Positions 18,607 through 26,733 of a DNA stretch of 64,000 nucleotides are shown here, one piece after another; position 1 is the stretch's first letter; each line of letters begins with the position of its first letter. The DNA comes from Roseitranquillus sp963709765 (GTDB lineage: Bacteria; Pseudomonadota; Alphaproteobacteria; Rhodobacterales; Rhodobacteraceae), in NCBI GenBank assembly GCA_963709765.1, contig CAVPXL010000005.1, positions 186,001-250,000 of the forward strand, given 5' to 3'. A program made the position numbers and the translations under genes. The notes under the pieces are model-generated. The model was not told the DNA's origin. It saw only the letters and a list, made by a program, of their open reading frames with translations, and made no database searches.

Positions 18607-19422
18607 ATGACCACAGACGCCAACACTTCCGCGCGCAGGTCGACTGCGCCGCAGATCGCCAACCGCAAGGGCGGCGAGCCCATCGTGGCGCTCAATGTCG
18701 GTCACGCCCATACCGCCGCCATCGTCGATCGCCACGTCGACTTGATGCTGGTGGGCGATACGCTGGGGGGGGTGATGCACGGGCTGGACTCGCCGCTCGG
18801 CGTGACGCTCGACATGATGATCCTGCACGCGCAGGCCGTGGTGCGCGGCACCCGGCGGGCCCTTGTCGTGGTGGAGCTGCCCTTCGGCACCTACGAGGAA
18901 AATCCCGAGACCGCGTTCCGCTCCGCCGCGCGCGTCATGCGCGAGACGGGATGCGGCGCGATAAAGGTCCAGGGCGGGCGCCGCATGACCGAGACGATCC
19001 GGTTCCTTACCGAACGCGGCATCCCGGTTCTCGCCCATGTGGGGATGCTTCCCCAGACGAGCCACATCGTCGGCGGCTACGCGCCGCAGGGCCACGACGA
19101 GGACAGCTGGCCCGGTCACATCGCGGATGCCACGGCTGCGGCCGATGCCGGCGCCTTCGCGCTCATGGTGGAAACCGTGGTCGAACCGCTCGCGCAGCGC
19201 ATCACCGAAGCGGTCAACATCCCGACCATCGGCATGGGCGCCTCGGCCGCGTGCGACGGGCAGATCCTGGTTCTGGAGGAGATGCTCGGCCTGAGCCAGG
19301 CGCCGGCGGACTACGTCAAGGTCTACGCCGATCTGAGGGCCGCCATCGAACACGCCGTCAGGCAATACGCCGACGAGGTGCGCGAGCACGCCTTTCCCGG
19401 CGAAGACCACGTCTTTCGCTGA
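18607..19422 (+). CDS. PanB-like ketopantoate hydroxymethyltransferase, atypical metal site
   Basis: Member of the PanB family (transfers a hydroxymethyl group from 5,10-methylene-THF to 2-oxoisovalerate, giving ketopantoate), 271 residues. Conserved parts are LMLVGDTLGGVMHG (metal Asp, residues ~44-57), AHVGMLPQTSH, the catalytic-Glu stretch METVVEPLAQRITEA and IPTIGMGAS. Two of the three usual Mg ligands differ: the Asp of A-D-LPF/MPF is Glu (VVVELPFGTYE), and the Glu after the active-site Lys is Gln (AIKVQGG instead of VKLEGG/VKIEGG). No panC lies nearby. It may be a true but divergent PanB or a paralogue acting on another 2-oxoacid. ATG 18607 follows CCGGAG. Confidence 0.82.
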   Translation: MTTDANTSARRSTAPQIANRKGGEPIVALNVGHAHTAAIVDRHVDLMLVGDTLGGVMHGLDSPLGVTLDMMILHAQAVVRGTRRALVVVELPFGTYEENPETAFRSAARVMRETGCGAIKVQGGRRMTETIRFLTERGIPVLAHVGMLPQTSHIVGGYAPQGHDEDSWPGHIADATAAADAGAFALMVETVVEPLAQRITEAVNIPTIGMGASAACDGQILVLEEMLGLSQAPADYVKVYADLRAAIEHAVRQYADEVREHAFPGEDHVFR

Positions 19423-19435
19423 GCGGCCAACACCG

Positions 19436-20422
19436 TCACAGCATCGCGGGCACCACCAGGTCGGGCGGCCGGTGTCCGTCGGCGAAGGTCTTGATGTTGA
19501 TGATGACCTTCTCGCCCATCTCCAGCCGGCCCTCGCGCGTCGCCGACCCCATATGCGGCAGCAGGACGACGTTCTTCAGGTCGCGCAGGCGCGGGTTGAT
19601 GTTCTGTCCGCGCTCGTAGACATCGAGCCCCGCCCCGGCGAGGGCGCCCGAGCGCAGGGCCCGGGTCAGCGCGTTCTCGTCCAGCACCTCGCCGCGGGAG
19701 GTGTTCACGATCACCGCCGACGGCTTCATCAGCGCCAGGCGCCGCGCATTGATCAGGTGGAAGGTGGCGGGCGTGTGCGGCGCGTTGATCGACAGGATGT
19801 CGACCCGCGACAGCATCTGGTCGAGGCTCTCCCACCACGTCGCCTCGAGCGCCTCCTCGACCTCGGGGCGCAGCCGCTTGCGGTTGTGGTAGTGGATCTG
19901 CATGCCGAAGGCCTGCGCCCGGCGCGCCACGGCCTGCCCGATCCGGCCCATGCCGAGGATGCCGAGCCGCCGTCCGCCGAGCCGCCCGCCGAGCAGCGCC
20001 GTCGGCGCCCAGCCCTTCCAGTCACCGGCCTGCATCAGCGCCAGCCCCTCGGGGATCCGGCGCGTCACCGCGAGGATCAGGGCCATCGCCATGTCGGCGG
20101 TGTCCTCGGTCACCACGCCGGGCGTGTTGGAGACGAGGATGCCGCGCTGCCGCGCCGTCGCCACGTCCACATGGTCGATCCCCGCGCCGAAGCTGGCGAT
20201 GAGCTTGAGCCGGTCGCCCGCCTGCCCGAGGAGCCCCGCGTCGATCGTGTCGGTGATGGTGGGCACCAGCACGTCGGCCCGGCGCATCGCCGCCACCAGC
20301 TCGTCGCGGGTCATCGGCGTGTCCTCGTCGCGCAGCTCGACGTCGAACAATTCCTTCATCCGTGTCTCCACGGCCTCCGGCAGACGTCGCGTGACGACAA
20401 CACTCAGGCGCTTGAACGGCAT
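19436..20422 (-). CDS. D-2-hydroxyacid dehydrogenase (NAD(P)-dependent)
   Basis: D-isomer-specific 2-hydroxyacid dehydrogenase, 328 residues, reversibly reducing a 2-oxoacid (glyoxylate/hydroxypyruvate-reductase-like). Seen: substrate-domain motif LIASFGAGIDHVDV near 77, nucleotide-binding GRLGGRRLGILGMGRIGQAVARR near 150 (read as two blocks), INAPHTPATFHLIN near 213, VNTSRGEVLDENAL with the catalytic Arg near 238, and LLPHMGSATREGR with the catalytic His near 288. The reported substrates of this family vary, so none is assigned. It faces the panB-like gene tail to tail with only 13 bp between stops. Confidence 0.9.
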   Translation of the reverse strand: MPFKRLSVVVTRRLPEAVETRMKELFDVELRDEDTPMTRDELVAAMRRADVLVPTITDTIDAGLLGQAGDRLKLIASFGAGIDHVDVATARQRGILVSNTPGVVTEDTADMAMALILAVTRRIPEGLALMQAGDWKGWAPTALLGGRLGGRRLGILGMGRIGQAVARRAQAFGMQIHYHNRKRLRPEVEEALEATWWESLDQMLSRVDILSINAPHTPATFHLINARRLALMKPSAVIVNTSRGEVLDENALTRALRSGALAGAGLDVYERGQNINPRLRDLKNVVLLPHMGSATREGRLEMGEKVIINIKTFADGHRPPDLVVPAML

Positions 20423-20538
20423 CGCGACCCTCTCCTGCTTCCCCTGTCCGCACTAGGCGTGCAAAGTGACAAGGAACGGGGCGAGGCACAAGCCGGGGCG
20501 CAAGACCCCGCCCGAAAGACGAGGTTACAGGTCCGAGC

Positions 20539-21054
20539 GTGTCGATCCGCACATGGTTTTCAAGTTTCGCCGCCATGCTGGCGGCAACCGTCCTTCTGGC
20601 CGTGGCGCCATTGCTGGCGCATGGCGCCGAGCGGGGGCCGGTCACCCACCTGCCGATGCCGCGCTTCGTCTCGCTCAAGGCGGCCGAGGGCAATGCGCGG
20701 CGCGGCCCCTCGCTCAGCCACCGCATCGACTGGGTCTTCAAGCGGCGCGACATGCCGCTGCAGATCACCGGTGAATACGGGCACTGGCGGCAGGTCCGCG
20801 ACCGCGACGGCGCAGGCGGATGGATGCACTACTCGCTCCTGTCGGGCGTGCGCACCGTGATGGTCGTGACCGACATGGTTCCGCTCCGGATGAAACCCGA
20901 CGCGCAGGCGCCCGAGGTCGCGCGGGCCGAGGCCGGCGTGGTGGCGCGGCTCGACACCTGTCAGGAGACATGGTGTCAGGTCACCGCCTCGGGTCGCCGC
21001 GGCTGGGTGCCGCGCGACGCCCTCTGGGGCGTGGCGGGCACCGAAGGCGGCTGA
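20539..21054 (+). CDS. exported SH3-domain protein
   Basis: A 171-residue periplasmic protein of the SH3-like (bacterial SH3, DUF1058-type) family. GTG 20539 is followed by a signal peptide (FAAMLAATVLLAVAPLLAHGA, residues ~10-30). Two tandem SH3-like segments follow: one with RRGPSLSHRIDWVFKRRDMP and GYGHWRQVRD-type strands including GGWMHY, and one with RMKPDAQAPEVARAEAGVVA and GRRGWVPRDALWG. Such proteins usually bind cell-wall or protein ligands; the specific role is unknown. The start lies 116 bp from the divergent 2-hydroxyacid dehydrogenase. Confidence 0.8.
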   Translation: MSIRTWFSSFAAMLAATVLLAVAPLLAHGAERGPVTHLPMPRFVSLKAAEGNARRGPSLSHRIDWVFKRRDMPLQITGEYGHWRQVRDRDGAGGWMHYSLLSGVRTVMVVTDMVPLRMKPDAQAPEVARAEAGVVARLDTCQETWCQVTASGRRGWVPRDALWGVAGTEGG

Positions 21055-21070
21055 GCCCCCGGTCGCGGCA

Positions 21071-21574
21071 ATGCCGGCCGCGATCGCCCAAGCGGCGCGC
21101 ACCGCCGGAAGCCGGATCTTCGTGACCCTCCACCTCGAACTCGACGGCGAGCAGCCCCTGTCCGGGGCCCACGCCGCCGGCGAGGATGTCCGCCACGCCA
21201 TCGTCGCCCGCGTGCCCGGCGCCGAAGTCACCATTCCCCACGATCCGATCGGAGCCGTCGCAAGGCATCGTTCACGATTCGCTGCCACAAACGCACCGCC
21301 GCACTCCAGGAGGATCCCCCCCATGGGCCACCAGATCGACGAGGAAAACGACGGGGAGACCGCCCCGACCTGCTCTCCCGAGGCCACCCTCCGCAGCTTT
21401 CCCGACCATCCCGGCAAGCTCGGCGTCTTCTTCATCTGCGAGAAATGCGGCGCCGTGGGCGAGACCGCCTATGGCGGAGGGACCCAGATCGACGTGCTGG
21501 CAGAAAACGGCGAAAGACCTCTTCCTCGCCAAGTTCCGCCTGCGCCAAACTCCGCACCTGACGCCGCCGCCTAG
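21071..21574 (+). pseudogene. remnant: CDF zinc-transporter C-terminus plus Fur/Zur-like C-terminal fragment
   Basis: One open frame contains pieces of two families. Residues ~10-60 (GSRIFVTLHLELDGEQPLSG and RHAIVARVPGAEVTIPHDPIG) match the cytoplasmic C-terminal domain of cation diffusion facilitator transporters; all six membrane helices are missing and the upstream DNA is the SH3 gene. After an internal ATG (21323), PDHPGKLGVFFICEKCGAVGETA resembles the zinc-binding CxxC half of a Fur/Zur regulator, again without its winged-helix part. The frame then seems to lose homology near 21505, where the +1 frame offers DLFLAKFRLRQT. I read this as decayed or deletion-fused zinc-homeostasis genes; an assembly collapse is the alternative. 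The Zur assignment is the weaker one. Confidence 0.5.
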
Positions 21575-23619
21575 GGCGCGCCGCCGTCTGCCCGCTCCAT
21601 GTCGGGAAGGCCGCGGCCCTTGAGCAGCGGCCCGACATCCGGCATCCGCCCGCGAAAGGCGCGGTAGAGCTCGTCGGCCTCCCGGCTGCCGCCTGCCGAC
21701 AGGATCAGCTCCTCCAGCCGCCGCGCGGTTTCGGGATCGAACGGGTCGCCCGCCTCGTCGAAGGCGGCGAAGGCGTCGGCATCCATCACCTCGGACCACA
21801 TGTAGCTGTAATAGCCCGACGAATATCCGTCGCCGGCAAAGACATGCGCGAAATGCGGGGCCGCGTGGCGCATCCCGATGGCGCGCGGCATCCCGATCTC
21901 GTCGAGCACGTCGGCCTGGCGCTGCATCGGGTCGGCCGGCGCATTGCCCTCGTGGAAGGCGAGATCCACCAGCGCCGAGGCCAGGTATTCCACCGTCTGG
22001 AACCCCATGTCGTAGGTCGCCGCCGCCAGCAGCCGGTCGCGCAGCGCCTCGGGCATCGCCTCGCCCGTCTCGGCATGGGTCGCGAACTCGCCCAGCACCT
22101 GCGGCACCTCGAGCCAGTGCTCGTAGAGCTGGCTCGGCAGTTCCACGAAGTCGCGGGCGACGCTGGTCCCGCTGATGCTCTCGTAGGTCACGTCCGACAG
22201 CATCTGGTGCAGCGCGTGGCCGAATTCGTGGAAGAGCGTGCGCGCGTCGTCCCATGACAGGAGCGCCGGCCGCCCCGCCGGCGGCTTGGCGAAGTTGCAC
22301 ACGTTGAGCACCAGCGGGCGCACCTCTCCGCCCAGCTTGCGCTGCTGGCGCAGGGCCGTGCACCACGCCCCCGACCGCTTGCCCGACCGCGCGAAATAGT
22401 CGCCGACGAAGACCGCCATGTGGCGGCCCTCGCGCGTCACCTCCCAGGCGCGGGCGTCGTCATGGTGCAGCGGCACCTCGACCGGCGCGAAGTCCAGCCC
22501 GAACAGCCGTTTCGCCACCGCGAAGGCCGCCTCGACCATCCGGTCGAGCTGCAGGTACGGCTTGAGCACCGCCTCGTCGAGATCGTGCTCGGCCTGACGC
22601 CGCTTCTCCGCGTAATAGCGCCAGTCCCACGGCTCCAGCGGCCCGTCGATGCCATCCTCGCGAAGACGCCGCTCCAGCGCCTCGGCGTCCTGCATCGCGG
22701 CCGCGCGGGCGGGCGCCCAGACCCGCATCAGGAGCGCGCGCACGGCGTCGGGCGTGCCGGCCATCTCGGTCTCGAGCTTGTACTCGGCGAAGCTGCCGTA
22801 CCCGAGCAGCGTCGCCCGCTCCTCTCTCAGCCCGAGGATCTCCGCGGCGATGGCCCGGTTGTCGGTCTCGCCGCCGTTCATCCCGCGCGACACCCACGCC
22901 TGGTAGGCCTTCTGGCGCAGGGCGCGGTCGGGCGCATATTGCAGGAACGGCACGACCAGCGAGCGCGACAGGGTGATGACCGGCCCATCCGCGCCGCGCT
23001 CGGCCCCGGCCTCGCGCGCCGCATCCACGAGCCAGCCGGGCAACCCCTCCGCATCGTCGCCCGAAAGCGGCATCGACCACGCGCGCTCGTCCGCCAGCAG
23101 GTTCTGCGTGAACTGCGTTCCGAGGACCGCGAGCCGCTCCTTGATCGCCGTCATGCGCGCCGCCGCCTCGCCCTCGAGCCGGGCGCCGCCGCGCACGAAT
23201 CCGCGATGGGTGAGGTAGAGCACACGCGCCTGCTCGTCCGACAGGTCGAGTTGATCGCGCCCCTCCCACAGGGCGTCGATCCTGGCGAAAAGCGCCCGGT
23301 TCTGCACGATCTCGGCGGAATAGGCGGCGAGCCGCGGCGAAAACTGGCGCTGCAGCGCCTCGCGCTCGGGCGTCGAACACGTCGAGGCGAGCGTCCAGAA
23401 CGGAGCGAGCACCCGGCCAAGCCGGTCATCGGCCAGTTCCAGCGTCTCGATCGTGTTCTCGAAGGTCGGCGGTGCCTGATCCATCGCAATGGCGGCGACG
23501 GCGGCGCGTCCTTCCTCGAGCACCGCGTCGAACGCGGCCTCGACGTCGGCATCGGAGAATGTGCCGAACGGGGGCATTTCGAACGGCGTCTGCCAATCGG
23601 CGAGCAGGGGATTTGTCAT
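21571..23619 (-). CDS. M3-family oligopeptidase (Dcp/PrlC-like)
   Basis: Zinc metallopeptidase of family M3, 682 residues, matching the length of E. coli peptidyl-dipeptidase Dcp and oligopeptidase A; it degrades short peptides in the cytoplasm or periplasm. The metal site is LFHEFGHALHQML near residue 463, with the downstream Glu-containing region FVELPSQLYEHWL. The C-terminal GDGYSSGYYSYMWSEVMDADAF also fits. No signal peptide is evident, so it is probably cytoplasmic. It overlaps the end of the convergent zinc-gene remnant by 4 bases. Sequence alone does not separate the Dcp and PrlC subgroups, so no symbol is given. Confidence 0.92.
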   Translation of the reverse strand: MTNPLLADWQTPFEMPPFGTFSDADVEAAFDAVLEEGRAAVAAIAMDQAPPTFENTIETLELADDRLGRVLAPFWTLASTCSTPEREALQRQFSPRLAAYSAEIVQNRALFARIDALWEGRDQLDLSDEQARVLYLTHRGFVRGGARLEGEAAARMTAIKERLAVLGTQFTQNLLADERAWSMPLSGDDAEGLPGWLVDAAREAGAERGADGPVITLSRSLVVPFLQYAPDRALRQKAYQAWVSRGMNGGETDNRAIAAEILGLREERATLLGYGSFAEYKLETEMAGTPDAVRALLMRVWAPARAAAMQDAEALERRLREDGIDGPLEPWDWRYYAEKRRQAEHDLDEAVLKPYLQLDRMVEAAFAVAKRLFGLDFAPVEVPLHHDDARAWEVTREGRHMAVFVGDYFARSGKRSGAWCTALRQQRKLGGEVRPLVLNVCNFAKPPAGRPALLSWDDARTLFHEFGHALHQMLSDVTYESISGTSVARDFVELPSQLYEHWLEVPQVLGEFATHAETGEAMPEALRDRLLAAATYDMGFQTVEYLASALVDLAFHEGNAPADPMQRQADVLDEIGMPRAIGMRHAAPHFAHVFAGDGYSSGYYSYMWSEVMDADAFAAFDEAGDPFDPETARRLEELILSAGGSREADELYRAFRGRMPDVGPLLKGRGLPDMERADGGAP

Positions 23620-23691
23620 GGGGGCGGTCTCCTTCGGCGGGCAAACTAGGCCGGGCGAACGCCGAGGGCCAGCCGTCTTCCGACGCGCGGT

Positions 23692-24745
23692 TCAGCCGCA
23701 GACGGGGCAGTCGGCCCTGCGTTTCAGCGCGATGGTCCGCGCTTCGGCATAGAGCGCGTCATAGATCAGCATCCGGCCGCGCAACGGCTCCCCCGCATCG
23801 GTGAGGAGCTTGACCGCCTCGACCGCCATCATCGCGCCGACCACGCCCGGCAACGGCCCGAGCACCCCGGCCTCGGCACAGGTCGGCGCAAGGCCCGGCG
23901 CCGGGCGTTCTGGAAAGACGCAGCGATAGCACGGCGTGCCGCGGGCCGTGTCGTAGACGCTGATCTGCCCCTCCCACTGGCTCAGCGCGGCGCCGACCAG
24001 CGGCAGGCCCCGCGCCACGGCCGTCCGGTTGACCAGATAGCGGGTGTCGAAATCGTCGCACCCGTCGAGGATCAGGTCGAAATCGGCGAACAGCGCGTCC
24101 GCGACCGACTCGGTCAAGCGGCGGTGGTAGGGCCGCACCTCCACATGAGGCGTTCAGCGCCCGCATCGCCGCCTCGGCGGAAAACACCTTGGGCTTGCCG
24201 ATCCACTCTTGCGTGTGGATGACCTGGCGCTGGAGGTTGGTGGCCTCCACCACGTCGTCGTCGATCACGCCGATCGTGCCCACGCCGGCGGCCGCCAGGT
24301 ATTGCAGCGCCGGCGCGCCCAGACCCCCGGCACCGACGACCAGCACCCGCGCCTGCTTGAGGCGGCGCTGTCCCGCCCCGCCGATCTCGCGCAGGGCGAT
24401 GTGGCGGGCATAGCGCGACAGCTCCCCCTCGGCGAAGGGGCCGGCCCGACCCGATTGCGTCGTCACCTGCGCCTCGGGGCGGTTTTCCGGCCGGACCCGG
24501 CGCCGGACCTGCGCAAGCAGCCGCGAATAGGCCCAGACCGCCAGCCCGAGGCCGCCGAGCACCAGCCATTCTGCCGCCGATCCGCCCGTCGCTTCGCGCA
24601 AGGCATGGCCCGGCGGCAGCACGACCTGCAGCGTCAGGACCACCACATAAAGCAGCCCGATCATCAGCCAGCGCGCATCCGGCGGAGCCTGCATCCGCCG
24701 GCCCACGACCCAGATCACCAGCGCCGCGAGCAGAACCGCCAGCAT
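23692..24745 (-). CDS. HesA/MoeB/ThiF-family adenylyltransferase with membrane anchor (frameshift at ~24148)
   Basis: E1-like enzyme that adenylates the C-terminal glycine of a ubiquitin-like sulfur carrier (MoaD or ThiS); about 350 residues once repaired. The N-terminus (~90 residues) has three hydrophobic segments (MLAVLLAALVIWVVG, WLMIGLLYVVVLTLQVVL, WLVLGGLGLAVWAYS). The catalytic domain follows with ELSRYARHIALREIGGAGQ, the ATP-binding VVGAGGLGAPALQYLAAAG and DDDVVEATNLQRQ. An extra T on the coding strand (A24148) shifts the frame after AMRALNA; the remaining part (VRPYHRRL, LILDGCDDFDTR, the Cys pair in CPVCG) lies in the next frame. MoeB activity would serve the molybdopterin of XdhB (inference). 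The start overlaps the dut stop by one base. Confidence 0.88.
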
Positions 24746-25212
24746 CAGCGCCGCCCGGTCGAGCCGAAGCCGCCGCCCCCGCGCCCGGTCTCGCCCAGGC
24801 TTTCGGCAAGCGCGAACCGCGCCTGCACCACCGGGGCGACCACAAGCTGCGCGATCCTGTCGCCGTGGGCGATGGTGTAGGGCTCCGACCCCAGATTGAC
24901 GAGCAGCACACCCAGCGGCCCGCGATAATCGCTGTCGATGGTGCCCGGCGTGTTGGGCAGCGTGATGCCGTGCCTGAGCGCCAGCCCCGAGCGCGGCCGC
25001 ACCTGGATCTCGAATTGCGGCGGGATCTCGACGCGCAGCCCGGTCGGCACCACCGCGCGTTCCAGGGGGGCCAGCGTGACGCCGGTTTCACGCTGTTCGG
25101 GCGGCAGGTTGGCGCGGATGTCCGCCCCCGCCGATCCCGGCGTCTCGTAACGTGGCAACGGAAGGCGCCGGTCGGCCCCGGCCTCCCGGACCATCCGGAT
25201 CACCGGGTTCAC
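24745..25212 (-). CDS. dut: dUTP diphosphatase
   Basis: Trimeric dUTPase (dUTP to dUMP plus diphosphate, keeping uracil out of DNA), 155 residues, standard length. The five family motifs are present: PGSAGADIRA (motif 1), RPRSGLALRHGI (motif 2), GTIDSDYRGPLGV (motif 3), GDRIAQLVV (motif 4) and the C-terminal Gly-rich RGGGGFGSTGR (motif 5). GTG 25212 is chosen because upstream codons are Arg/Gly-rich and unlike the family. It lies between coaBC and the MoeB-like gene on the same strand. The 202 bases between coaBC and dut contain no gene I can support. Confidence 0.95.
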   Translation of the reverse strand: MNPVIRMVREAGADRRLPLPRYETPGSAGADIRANLPPEQRETGVTLAPLERAVVPTGLRVEIPPQFEIQVRPRSGLALRHGITLPNTPGTIDSDYRGPLGVLLVNLGSEPYTIAHGDRIAQLVVAPVVQARFALAESLGETGRGGGGFGSTGRR

Positions 25213-25414
25213 GGCGCGCCGCCCGCGTCCGGCCGCCGACACCCCGACCGGGCGTCCGCGCCGGCCGCCGCCGCGATGGCGCGGACGCCGAGGCTCGGCC
25301 CGAAGGTGCCGTCCCGCACCAACAGGGAAACGCGGGACCGCCTCATGGAGCGGCAGGTCCGGCGGGTGCGGCATCGCCCTGCGGCTTCGCGGCAGGGCGC
25401 AGATCGGCCCGGCC

Positions 25415-26656
25415 TCATCCGCCCGCCCGGTCCGCCAGCGCGGTGGCGATGCGATCCGCGAGGCGGCGCGCCACGTCGGATTTGCTCATCCGGGGCCACG
25501 TCTCTTCGCCCCCCGCGGTGATCAGCGTCACGGCATTCTCGCCGCCCCCCATGATCCCGGTCGCGGGCGAGACGTCATTGGCCACGATCCAGTCGCACCC
25601 CTTGCGCTGCCGCTTGGCGCGGGCATGCTCGATCACGTCGTGCGTTTCCGCGGCGAAGCCCACGACGAGCGGCGGCCGGCCCGTCTCCATCCGCGCCACC
25701 GTGGCCAGGATGTCGGGGTTCTCGGTCAGCTCCAGCCGCGGCTCGGACGTGCCCTTCTTGATCTTGCGGTCGGTGGCCGAGGTCACCCGCCAGTCCGCGA
25801 CGGCGGCGGCGAAGACGGCGGCATCGGCGGGCAGCGCCGAGCGGACCGCGTCCAGCATCTCGCGCGCGGTCTCGACCGGCACGACCCGGACCCCCTCGGG
25901 GGGTGGCATCGTCGCCGGGCCGGTCACGAAACTCACCTGCGCGCCAAGGGCAGCGAGGGCGGCCGCGATGGCGCTCCCCTGCGCCCCCGACGAGCGGTTG
26001 GCGATGTAGCGCACCGGGTCGATCGGCTCGTGGGTCGGCCCCGACGTGACAACGACGTGACGGCCTCGCAGCGGCCCCGCCCCAGGCGCCCCGCCGAGCG
26101 CCCCGTCAATTGCCCCATCGAGCGCCCGCTCGATCGCCGCGATGATCTCGGGCACCTCCGCAAGACGGCCCGCGCCGAACTCGCCGCAGGCCATCGCGCC
26201 CTCGTCGGGACCGGCGAAAAGAATGCCGTCGCCCCGCAGAATCTCCACGTTGCGCCTGGTCGCCGGGTGCTCCCACATCCGCACGTTCATCGCCGGCGCC
26301 AGCAGCACCCGCTTGTCCGTCGCCATCAGCACTGTCGAGGCGAGATCGTTGGCCAGCCCCGCCGCCATCTTGCCGATCAGGTCCGCGGTCGCCGGCGCCA
26401 CCACCACCAGGTCGGCCGCGCGCGACAGCTCGATATGCCCCATCTCGGCCTCTTCGGTGAGGTCGAAGAGATCGCGGTGCACCTTGCGCGCCGCCAGCGC
26501 CGAGACCGAGAGCGGGGTGACGAATTGCTCGCCGGCCCGCGTCAGCACCGGTGTCACCGTCGCGCCGCGCTCGCGCAGACGCCGGATCAGGTCGAGCGCC
26601 TTGTAGGCCCCGACGCCGCCGCCGATGATCAGAAGAATGCGTTTCCCGCCCAGCAT
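25415..26656 (-). CDS. coaBC: bifunctional phosphopantothenoylcysteine decarboxylase/synthase
   Basis: CoaBC converts 4'-phosphopantothenate and cysteine to 4'-phosphopantetheine in coenzyme A synthesis; 413 residues. The N-terminal CoaC flavodomain shows ILLIIGGGVGAYKALDLIRR, VVAPATADLIGKMAAGLAN with the active-site region, and APAMNVRMWEHPA. The C-terminal CoaB domain has VTSGPTHEPIDPVRYIANRSSG near residue 200 (read as two blocks), AAVADWRV and IKKGTSEPRLEL. The domains are joined by a repetitive GAIDGALGGAPGAGP linker. It appears to be in one minus-strand run with rpoH2, chaN, dut and moeB. Confidence 0.96.
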   Translation of the reverse strand: MLGGKRILLIIGGGVGAYKALDLIRRLRERGATVTPVLTRAGEQFVTPLSVSALAARKVHRDLFDLTEEAEMGHIELSRAADLVVVAPATADLIGKMAAGLANDLASTVLMATDKRVLLAPAMNVRMWEHPATRRNVEILRGDGILFAGPDEGAMACGEFGAGRLAEVPEIIAAIERALDGAIDGALGGAPGAGPLRGRHVVVTSGPTHEPIDPVRYIANRSSGAQGSAIAAALAALGAQVSFVTGPATMPPPEGVRVVPVETAREMLDAVRSALPADAAVFAAAVADWRVTSATDRKIKKGTSEPRLELTENPDILATVARMETGRPPLVVGFAAETHDVIEHARAKRQRKGCDWIVANDVSPATGIMGGGENAVTLITAGGEETWPRMSKSDVARRLADRIATALADRAGG

Positions 26657-26733
26657 GAGCCGGTTCTAGTTTCCGCCCGGCGGCAAGACAAGCCGGGGCC
26701 TTGGCGCGACCGTCAGGCCGTGAAGGCGCGGCC

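Noticed and set aside
15885..19619. Long plus-strand open frame spanning the flavoprotein gene and panB
   Set aside because: Crosses two well-supported genes and has shadow-like composition; the panB frame is a different one.
25213..25414. Possible small gene between coaBC and dut
   Set aside because: A 45-codon stretch (minus strand, from about 25346) is open but Arg/Ala-rich, without a ribosome-binding site or recognisable similarity.
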